Shown here: positions 55,018-64,000 of the stretch, piece by piece
How the letters are laid out: every line of letters begins with the position of its first letter
How positions within the stretch are numbered: the first letter of the stretch is position 1
From: Prinsepia uniflora
Taxonomy: Eukaryota > Streptophyta > Magnoliopsida > Rosales > Rosaceae
DNA: 64,000 nt
Direction of reading: 5' to 3'
NCBI GenBank assembly: GCA_032719365.1
Contig: CM064870.1
Coordinates: forward strand, 47,028,194 to 47,092,193
Made by a program: the position numbers and the translations under genes
Notes under the pieces: model-generated
Seen by the model: only the letters and a program-made list of their open reading frames with translations
Told to the model about the DNA's origin: nothing
Databases searched by the model: none

Positions 55018-57953
55018 TGTAACGACCCGTCCCAAATTCCAGGATTAGGTTAGTGACTAATCACGATTAGTGAGGCTAATCCGTGATTAGTTGGGCGAAA
55101 TCGGACGAACAATGCGAAATGACCGTTTTGCCCCTAGTGGTGGCAAAACGTTGACTTTTCAATCGGGCGGCCAAATGGACTTTGACCGATGACCGTGACG
55201 TAGTACGTGACGTCACGAGTTCATAGACAGGTGGCACGTTCAATTCCGACATTCGAGGAGGAAGTTATGACGTTCGGAAGTTTAGGGGCATTTTGGTAAT
55301 TTGGATGAATAGGAGGTCAAAAGTTGATTTTTTGACCGGGAGGTCCGATGGCCGAGGGCCGAAGACCGTTACGTAGATGAGGACGATACGAATCCGTAGA
55401 CAGGCAGCACGTCGAATTCGGACGTTCGACGGCGAAGTTACGGTTCACAGAAGTTCCCAGTTACTATTCACGACGACACGTTTTACGAGGACAGTTTGTC
55501 TTTAGTGTGGACCCAGATATTTTGGCAGGCCAATGGATGAGTGACAAGTGTCACCCATCCATTCCCTACCTTCCCACATACATGCATCGATCATTCCTTC
55601 CATTTCAAACCATTACCCGATCTCACACCATTTCTTCTCCTCTGAACAACCCAACCCATTCTCTTCACTTGGTTTCACTTGAGGCTGGCACAGGAGATGA
55701 CTGAGGACTGGTGGAGGTTGCTGGACGGCCGGAACCACCGTCCACGGCGGCGGGGAGGAGACAAACCCGAGCGGGTAAGTTTTCCATTCAAAATTTCATT
55801 TCGGGTTTTAGGTACTAGGGATGATATCTGGGGATTAGATGGTAATTGTTAGGTCCCTAGGAGTGTGTGGGGAGCCTTGGACGGCGGTGAAGGGCTGAGC
55901 TGCCGTGGGGGTTAATCGGAAAAAATGGGGACCGTGAGGGGTTTTAGAACGGATCGATTTAGGGGCTTAAACTTAGTTTTCTTTACATGATTAGACTCCT
56001 AGGATTAAAAGAGGAATTTAGCAATTGGAATGGAAGAAATCGGACCGAAAATGAGGGAGAAGGAGGCCTGGACCGGTTACGCCGGTGCAGTTGCAGGGGT
56101 TGGACCGGACCGGCCGGCCCAGACCGGTTCGATCGCTGGGAACGATGCACTGTTCACCGGCGCGTGAGCCCACGCGCAAGGGCCTTTGGGCGGCGCGTGG
56201 CAGCGCGTGCTAGGGTTTTTGGGGATGTGTTTAACATACGAAATCATCTATTCGATGTAACGAACATTTTGGGACTGGTTTCGAGTCGATCGGACACCTT
56301 CTCGATATGTTTCGGGGCATCGGAAGGTTTAGGTTCGAGATTAAAAATAGTTAAAAATACGGGAAAATTACAGGGCTTTAGTGAGGGGTTATATAAGTAG
56401 TTAGTAACCCTCTAAATTAATTTGGACAGGTTTGGAAGTCCCGGTGACGGTGATCGGCTCGGGGAGCCGTATGGCACGCGTATCGAGACGCGGCTTCGGA
56501 CGGTCTGTGAGTGGACCTTGTTTTCTAAATTGATGCATGCATAAATGTTTATTATATGTTTTAAATACTTGTTTGTGATGCCATGAGTGCATTTGGATGT
56601 GTGGTTACTTATAGGCACGTATTTCGAGGTTTCGGCCCTATACGGTGCCTATACGGGGCTATATGTCTTTATTGGTCTAAATGAAATGGTTTTGGATTTC
56701 CAAATGGATTATGCATATGATTTTATAATGTTGATTTGTATATTTGTGAATCATATGGTTTCACGTATTTCGAGGCGATTTACGTGCTTGCACGTAAATC
56801 GAGGTTTTCCAGTTTTACACTGATTTTCCATTCTTGTGGTTTTGGATATGATTTCATGAAATGGTTTTGGATTTGAAAAGGTAATTCTCAGACTTGAGGT
56901 CCATTTGATTTACGGAATCGGGCCGGAGGCCCAATTGGTTTACGATTCGAACCGGGGGTCCAGTTTCTATGTGAATTCGGGCCTAGTGCCCAGCTATGTG
57001 TTACAAATGGTTTTTACGGGTCATGACGGTTTATGGGAACCGGCATGAACCTCTGAAATGGATTTACGGGTCATGACGGTTTATAGGAACCGGCATGAAC
57101 CCATGAAAGGATTTTATGGTTCATGACGGCTTAGGGGGGCCGGGCATGAATCCTTGAAAGGTTTCAAGAATGATTTCCAAAGGTTTTTCATATTCCATCC
57201 TTTATATATGATTGTCTCCTCCGGGGAGGGTCGTTGGCCTAGGTGGACCCCGGAGTAGTCACGGAGCACTGACTGAGTGGAGTCGCCCCCCAGTTGGGTT
57301 CCTTACTCTCAGGATTGGCATGGTTCGTTACCTCCAGGGAGGGTCATTGATCTACGGACATTGACCTGGGTGGACCCTGGAGAGACTTGGGTTTGAGACC
57401 CCGGTTAGCACACGTGTAGCTTTATTTTACCGTGACAGGTTCTGGATATGAATATATTGGATAAACATGGTTTCAATTGGTTTGGGAAAACTGTGTTTTA
57501 TGATGATAAATGGATTTGGGCTGAGATCCCACATATGTTTACTATGTTCTGGTTTTCTGTAAATTGGTTTTGGGCAGGAGCCCGTGAGACTTGTATTTAC
57601 AGAATTTGGGGCTGAGACCCTAATTGTGGATGTTTTAACATATATTATTGGATAAATGGTTTTACTATGCATGCATGCTTTTAGTGGAGGGTATAAATGT
57701 CTTTGATGGAAATGTTTTTATAAATTCTTTATTTTTGTCCACTCACAGTCTTTCTGTTTATAATACCCTTCAGGTTGACAACGGATGTGGACTGTAGCAG
57801 AGATCGAGATATCACATGCCTCCTCCGGATCCTGGCGTACTCTGATAGCCCGGGAGGGCAAAGGTCGGAAATATCCCTTGTCTGACACTTCGTGTCAGAC
57901 GGGAGCAGGGTCATCCCGCACTAATCCCGGGGGGATTGGGATGGGTCCTGTCA
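55018..57953 (+). mobile_element. Element K LTR (2936 bp, complete)
   Basis: It starts TGTAACGACCCGTCCC after a polypurine tract and ends GGGTCCTGTCA before a primer-binding site, so it serves as 3' LTR of the left copy and 5' LTR of the right one. In order: duplicated GTTGACTTTT module, palindrome at about 55537-55560, GCGCGTGAGCCCACGCGC hairpin (about 56161), TGTAACGAACATTTTGGGACTGG (about 56256), 12-mer CTGTGAGTGGAC (56495-56506), hairpin repeats (57015-57150), TATAAAT (57719-57725), GTCCACTCACAG (57737-57748). About 88% similar to LTR I by eye near the start. Confidence 0.93.
57015..57150 (+). repeat. Tandem hairpin repeats in LTR K
   Basis: Three units of TCATGACGG...CCGGCATGA. Unit 3 has GGCTTAGG...GGGGCC where units 1 and 2 have GGTTTATGGGAACC, a change partly compensated within the stem. 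Counterpart of 34855-35040 in LTR Y. Confidence 0.8.
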
Positions 57954-57956
57954 ACG

Positions 57957-57968
57957 TGGTATCAGAGC
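57957..57968 (+). other. Primer-binding site of element K
   Basis: TGGTATCAGAGC three bases after the LTR end. Defines the start of the right-hand interior. Confidence 0.9.
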
Positions 57969-60900
57969 GGGGTTGTCTCTATTCGAGCAACCGTGCAGCT
58001 TTTGGAGTATGTACGCAAGTCGAGGATGTGATATCTCAAGGGGCTGCAGTCCGTGGTCAACCTGATTGTTGGGGTGCCGGTACGATAGTTAGTAGGATTG
58101 GCATGCCTTGGTTCGGCATTTGAGGCTGGGGTTGCCATAGTTCTGTCAAGGTTGACAGTGTGGGACCCTACGGAAGGATTAACGTGTTCGTATTCTGGAG
58201 TGTGATCGTGAGACGGTTAGCTGGGATCGTCTTCACGATGTCGTAGGATCGGTTCCGACGACTGATTCGATGCTGTGACCATTAGATGGTCAGATTATGT
58301 TGAGTTAAATGGATTTACTGCAGTCGGCAGTTGGCAGCCGGATTCGGGGAATCCTTGTTGGCTTGATGGTAGGATTGGATTGACGTCTTTACGATGTCAA
58401 GACCGCGGGGTCGGTCAGAGCGTGGATTTTACTGATTTTCGCAGTTGGGGTCAGCGTGACCATAGGTGTGATCGTGGAACCCTACCTTGGGTGTATGGTT
58501 CGGAAATGTGAGTTGACGAGTGGTTTGACTTGGACGACTATTCAGATTTGGATTCGTTAGTCGGTATGGTAATGTCAGCTTGTGTTGGGACTGCACTTCG
58601 CAGTCGGAGTTGTACTTATCGGTTAGACCTAGCAGGTTGTCGTGCTACCATAGTTGTGATGGAATGTTGGTACAACTAAGGTCATGGACGACCTGGTACG
58701 ACCTGGTAGACGACATTGGTTTAGTCAAATTACGACTGGTTAGAGATGGTTTGGACAAGTTATCAGGGTTGGTACTTGTCGATGGAATCCCGGAGCGGGG
58801 ATACCGAGTAGTTGGTACAGGCAGTTGATTCCGTTGGATGCGGAGTCTGGATATCGAGATATCTGGTCGTTAGGTCTGCACGAGGTTGTGGCAGACGATA
58901 CTATCGATAGACGTAGTCGAATTTTATCTGGTCGAGTAGACTCAGGTTGTCGTGACGATTGTGACGATGGGATTGTCAGTCGTGACGATGGTACGAGGTG
59001 CGTGAATAACGTATATGTATGAGTAGTGATTCTGGATTCGACTTGGTTACGGTTGAGTGCGATCGCAGAATGAGACGGGGACGTACGGGGGACGTTTCCT
59101 TTTCTTGTATGAGTTGTCAGGGTGACTGTACCCAGAGTTTTTGGGTACGAGGGAGGCAGAGTTTCTCCTATTCGAGCAGAGGTACGGGATCATCGCTCGG
59201 TATGAGCGGAGATCCAGAGTTGTCTGATTGGCACACTTTGTGCTGATGCTGACAGGTGGTGTACTGGTACTAGTGCTGGTGCTGGTGCCGGTGATTGTGA
59301 TGAAGGTGAGTTACGAGTCGGGATGTGACTCCGACGTGATGGGCTTATGATTGGTATCTGTGGTTCGGGAGTGAATCACGGATAGTGACGGACTGGATAG
59401 GATCCAACGGTAGTTGAGACGTGAGGATCGAGTACTGTCCTGGGGGACTAGCGACCAGTTGGTCAGTGTTGGCCAGAGTTGGTCAGAATTGGTTAGATAT
59501 GGTGGTTTGCAGAGATTTGACTGCAGATCACAGCAGGTGTCTATTGTGACTTTTCAGTAGAGTGGTACATCAGATTAGGATGAATTGATATCTTTTTGGA
59601 TGTACATATACGGTCGTAAATGGGCATGTGTCCATAACCAGTCTAACGGGGACACGTGGTTGATGTCCGGGTATGTTGTTTCCAATCTGGTTGGAACTTC
59701 GAAATCGCGAGAGGTTGCGATTGAGGTGACGAGAGGAATGCGGGTTTTCCGCATTGGTATTGGGTATGTCGAAGTCGTTTGGGTGACTTCTCAGGTTCTA
59801 CCATAATTGATGGTGGTAGAGGATGTAGATGTTATTGATGTTGTTGGTTGCCACTAGTACACTGATCGTGTATTGGTTGGTAGACTCGTGAATGTCTTGG
59901 GTCATCAGGTGGAGTGAGTATATCGAAGTTAGGTGACTGAGATTTCTCATTTTCTACTTGGTGGCAGACGATGTTAGGTTACATGACGTGGTGAGTGCAG
60001 CGAGTGTTGTTTGCATTCACGTAGGATGGATTATTCGATCATTCTTGATTTTTCCTCAGTGGAATGACAAGGATCGATACGAGGTAATCAGTGAGAACCC
60101 ACAGTCTCGACGTGTCTCGTCGTTGACTAATCTATTTAGATGTGGGAAACGGTTGAGGACTTTGGACGTCGTGACAATCGGGGATCGTGACGTCTATGGT
60201 CGGTTGACGTAGTGTTGGATCTGGATCGTGATTTGGATGATCCAGATAGGTGGAGAGTTTATCACTCTTACTTGGATGTTGAGTGGAGCATGATGGGACT
60301 GAACTTCTTTTCGAGGTAAATCCCATATGACTTATTACTCACCTGAGTAGTTGTCCGATGAGTATTTTTCCGACGTGGTCGGATATGGTCAGCCTTAGGG
60401 ATGTGCGGATATTGTGATTGGCTTCCCTATGAAGTCAATCGATGGTATTGGAGTAATCGGTTGAGCAGACAACCGATAGGTTCGGATATAGTGCGTCTCG
60501 GTAGACGAGAACGATATTTCGGGTTTTGGAATCAGATTTCTGGATGACGATTCAGGATTTGATTTTGGAACTTGAAAGAGGATTTCTGGATTTGGGTTTT
60601 GGAATCGGATTCTGGGTGACGATTCAGGATTTGATTCTAGAGCTTGACTGTGGATTTTCTTTTTATGGATTTGGGTTCGGAATGGTTATTCCAAATGCTA
60701 GCTTACGGAATAATGATTTCGGATTCGGATTTGAACATGGCTATGGATATGATTTCTGGGTTTGGATTCGGGATTTCTTACGAAATTGCGGATTCGGATT
60801 CGGATTTGGGAAATTGATAATGGGTTGGAGTTTCGATTTGTCTAGTGTTGGATTGGACAAGTGAACTCCATAATTGAAACGTGATTGGCTACGACCTAGA

Positions 60901-61580
60901 CGGTTGTTGGCTGATTGATGGGTAAATGTGTGTACCTTGTTCGTTGTTCGAGGTACAACACCGGGCAGACTTGTGATGTCTGGTGACGGTATATAGGTTA
61001 TACCAGTGGTACGTTGGAGAGCGTGTTGGTAGTCGACATGGTTCCGATACCATTGGATTAGTCGGGGTCGTGGACTGGACGTTGGATACTGTGCATTGGG
61101 TCATGGTATTTCTGATGGGTCTAGTTACACACAGGTTGAGTGAGTTGGCGGTTAGTATAACCACAAGTGGGTATAATGTCAGTTGCCAACTGACGGCTGT
61201 CAAGTGGTGACAGTTTGTCGGAGGTGTCAACGTAGATCGTTGAGTGCGGTTTGGTGACTCCCAGTGGGAGCAGACTTCAGGATAGGTTAGAGATTGAGGA
61301 AGGAACCGTAGAGTTGTTTATGTCAGTGAAAGGGTAGATTTGACAAGTGGGTTGATCATAGGATACTTGGGTTACTCTGAGACTGACAGGTGGTGTTAGT
61401 TCGGAGCGCAAGACTTCTGTCATTCGACGTGGTCGCATGTAGACGATGTGACGTGAGCGTTAGTGGTATATCTAGTTGCAGACGAGTAAGGATTGTTCTG
61501 GTTAGTTGGTGTATGAGCGTGCACGTGTTTTGAGGTCGATTCTACTTTTCACGAGATGGATGTGGAATCAGGATAGTTGG

Positions 61581-61672
61581 AGTTTCGAGAATGAAACTAA
61601 TTAAGGAGGGAAGAATGGTTAGAATTAGATCGGTTGGAATTTCGAGGACGAAATTAATTAAGGAGGGAAGGT
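61581..61672 (+). other. Duplicated hairpin plus polypurine tract of K (copy 2)
   Basis: Same two hairpin/purine units as 54926-55017, at an exact 6655-bp offset, ending before the LTR start at 61673. Confidence 0.85.
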
Positions 61673-62250
61673 TGTAACGACCCGTCCCAAATTCCAGGAT
61701 TAGGTTAGTGACTAATCACGATTAGTGAGGCTAATCCGTGATTAGTTGGGCGAAATCGGACGAACAATGCGAAATGACCGTTTTGCCCCTGGTGGTGGCA
61801 AAATGTTGACTTTTCAATCAGGCGGCCAAATGGACCTTGACCGATGACCGTGATGTAGTACGTGACGTCACGAGTTCATAGACAGGTGACACGTTCAATT
61901 CCGACATTCGAGGAGGAAGTTATGACGTTCGGAAGTTTAGGGGCATTTTGGTAATTTGGGTGAATAGGAGGTCAAAAGTTGACTTTTTGACCGGGAGGTC
62001 CGATGGCCGAGGGCCGAAGACCGTTACGTAGATGAGGACGATACGAATCCGTAGACAGGCGGCACGTCGAATTCAGACGTTCGACGGCGAAGTTACGGTT
62101 CACAGAAGTTCCCGGTTACTATTCACGACGACACGTTTTACGAGGACAGTTTGTCTTTAGTGTGGACCCAGATATTTTGGCAGGCCAATGGATGAGTGAC
62201 AAGTGTCACCCATCCATTGCCCACCTTCTCACACCATTACCCGATCTCAC
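61673..62250 (+). mobile_element. Element K 3' LTR, truncated
   Basis: It matches 55018-55595 with about 2% difference by eye and contains the palindrome at about 62192-62215. After 'cccgatctcac' it loses similarity and jumps into interior sequence at about 62260 through the short filler 'ccatccaat'. Roughly 2.3 kb of LTR is missing. Confidence 0.88.
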
Positions 62251-62604
62251 CCATCCAATGGTAGTCGGCATGGTTCCGATACCATTGGATTAGTCGGGGT
62301 CGTGGACTGGACGTTGGATACTGTGCATTGGGTCATGGTATTTCTGATGGGTCTAGTTACACACAGGTTGAGTGAGTTGGCGGTTAGTATAACCACAAGA
62401 GGGTATAGTGTCAGTTGCCGACTGACGGCTGTCAAGTGGTGATAGTTTGTCGGAGGTGTCAACGTAGATCGTTGAGTGCGGTTTGGTGACACCCAGTGGG
62501 AGCAGACTTCAGGATAGGTTAGAGATTGAGGAAGGAACCGTAGAGTTGTTTATGTCAGTGAAAGGGTAGATTTAACAAGTGGGTCGATCATAGGATACTT
62601 GGGT
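62251..62604 (+). mobile_element. K-type interior fragment (tandem copy 3, partial)
   Basis: A third copy of the sequence at 54371-54717 and 61026-61371 ('ggtagtcggcatggttcc' onward), nearly identical to both. It is cut by LTR L after 'gatacttgggt'. It shows that the LTR-interior array once continued to the right. The last bases TGGGT (62600-62604) are the candidate target duplication of L. Confidence 0.88.
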
Positions 62605-64000
62605 TGTAACGACCCGTCCCGAATATAGGGATTTAATAATATTTATTTGTGATTTTCTAATCTGAGATTAGTTGGGCGATTTCGGACGAATTGTGCAAAA
62701 TGACCGTTTTGCCCCTAGGCGTGGGCAAAACGTTGACTTTTAATTCGGACGGTCAAATGGACTTTGACCGATGACTGTGGCGTAGTTCGGGACGTCACGA
62801 GTTCATAGACAGGTGGCACGTTCGATTCCGACTTTCGTGGTGAAAGTTATGATGTACGGAAGTGTAAGGGCATTTTCGTAATTTGAACGTAATAAGGGGA
62901 AATGTTGACTTTTTGATCGGGAGGTCCGATGGCCGAGGACCGAGGACCGTTAGGAAGGTCTCGATGCCCTGAGTTCGTAGACAGGCGGCACGCATCAATC
63001 GGAGTCCGTATGACCGAGTTACGGGTCAGGATGCGTGAGGGGCATTTTGGTAATTTTCTGCACAGGGGCAGAATGGTAATTTCTCATGGGCACTATTTGA
63101 TCGAGCAGCCGTGAATGGATGTTTTGTGCGATCGATTCCATGGATTGTTTATCAATTAATGGACTGTTTTGGAGCAGCTTTGAAGTGTGATTGCACATGT
63201 GGGGAGCTGGCAATTGATTGCACAACATGGACACTGGTTTTGTTTAATGGTTTCGGGTCAGTGCGGGAACCTTTACACAGAGGATTGAAGAATGATTTGG
63301 GGTGCTTTAAACAACTGAATTGGATTAAAATAATTGTGAGTGAGTCGTGAGGATTCATTCTGGGCAAGTGAGGACTGTCGAATTGGAGAGAAACAGAGAT
63401 TGGAGAAATCTGGAAAAATTGAGGGAAAATCAGAATTTAAAATGTGTGGTGTTTTGGATGAAACCAAGGGCTGTAATACTCTTCTGGGATCATTACGAAC
63501 TCAACCGTATCGATTGGCAAGGGTATCGATCACGGTTTGGCCATGAACGCAGGTTCCAGTTTCTGGGGAATTTGGAGCTTGAGGGCGACCATCTACGGGT
63601 AAGAATTCCTGAAATTAGTTACGGATTAATGATTGGTTAGGTCATACGAAGCTTCTGTATCTTTTAATTTGAAAACCAGGATGATTTGTGTGAGTTTCGA
63701 ATGTTATGACCGTGAGTTTGAATTCGAGAGAATTGTTGGATTAAGGATTTATGGGTGTATTTAAGTTTACAGAACCATAATTAGACACAGGACGATCCTT
63801 TTGGCTGATTGAATTAATGAAATTAAGTGGGAATTGACAGGTTTCTGGCCGGGTCAGATCGCGGGTAATCAGACCCGTTTACCAGTCATACGGGTGAGGA
63901 CGGTAACTGTAGCAGTCACTGTAGCAGGCGCGTGGCTTTCACGCGCAGCCACTCACGGCGGCGCGTGAAGGCGCGTGGGCACGAATTTCGAGCTGAGGTC
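62605..64000 (+). mobile_element. LTR L, 5' part (continues beyond the window)
   Basis: It starts TGTAACGACCCGTCCCG inside interior fragment copy 3. Its final ~160 bp (GGCGCGTGGCTTTCACGCGC hairpin and 'cactcacggcggcgcgtg') match element A around 6224-6385, so L is A-like. It has the doubled GTTGACTTTT module (62731 and 62903) but I do not see the GGATGAGTGACA palindrome. Whether it is a full element or a solo LTR cannot be decided here. Confidence 0.88.

Larger units (their letters stand above)
57954..61672 (+). mobile_element. Element K interior, non-coding (LARD-like, 3719 bp)
   Basis: Complete interior between primer-binding site and polypurine tract, homologous in patches to A and C. It lacks gag, RT and integrase. 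A chain of frames of 65-82 codons runs on the plus strand from 58275 to 59246, two of them overlapping by ATGA, but each is G/T-rich and without known similarity, so chance is likely. The region near 59670-59900 parallels 3213-3470 in A and the minus-strand frame at 19700-19957 in C, including the hairpin TTCCAA-TCTG-GTTGGAA. The part from 60059 is duplicated at 53404. Confidence 0.87.

Noticed and set aside
58275..59246. Chain of short plus-strand frames, two overlapping by ATGA, resembling an operon
   Set aside because: Plant retroelement interior with G/T-rich low stop frequency; the frames are not conserved in A or C and no ribosome-binding logic applies.

Overview
The window looks like plant (eudicot) nuclear heterochromatin. 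I see no intact host gene. About 85% of it is a nest of LTR retrotransposons and derivatives in both orientations, interrupted by one AT-rich stretch (about 26.5-33.1 kb) with smaller elements and a second short AT-rich gap (42.6-43.6 kb). The plant assignment rests on the primer-binding site TGGTATCAGAGC (initiator Met tRNA type), on Ty3/Gypsy LTRs opening with TGTAACGACCC, and on a hAT-type element with an 8-bp target duplication.

Layout. 1-8132: a very young element A (+) with 3.3-kb LTRs and a 3.2-kb interior without recognisable genes. 8133-15188: a 5'-truncated relative B whose LTR is followed by a second LTR arm in inverted orientation, giving a ~1.6-kb palindrome. 15268-23573: complete minus-strand element C with 5-bp target duplication TCCTC. 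23579-26539: minus-strand element E with two minisatellites and different cargo. 27412-29246: its relative D, complete, with target duplication ATAGC. 29399-30557: non-autonomous hAT-like element. 33.1-42.6 kb: a Russian-doll nest, TIR element > head-to-head LTR pieces Z/F > solo LTR X (duplication CTCAC) > solo LTR Y (duplication TCAGA). 43897-51981: G, the only element with recognisable decayed gag-pol, split by solo LTR H (duplication ACAAG). 51982-62604: a tandem LTR-interior-LTR-interior array with an exact 6655-bp period. 62605-64000: start of a further LTR, L.

How the parts relate. A, B, C, K, I, X, Y, Z/F, H and L share LTR architecture, primer-binding site and 3' polypurine region with G but lack gag-pol. 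They are best read as large non-autonomous derivatives (LARD-like) mobilised in trans by Gypsy enzymes; that is inference.

The most unusual signal is structural. LTRs and interiors are packed with perfect micro-hairpins (5-9 bp stems, 3-5 nt loops) whose stems change by compensatory pairs between neighbouring copies and between elements. Conserved inverted 12-mers (CTGTGAGTGGAC / GTCCACTCACAG) bracket the hairpin-rich module in several LTRs, and a hairpin sits beside the polypurine tract. This points to selection on RNA or DNA folding rather than on protein. All identities and counts were read by eye.
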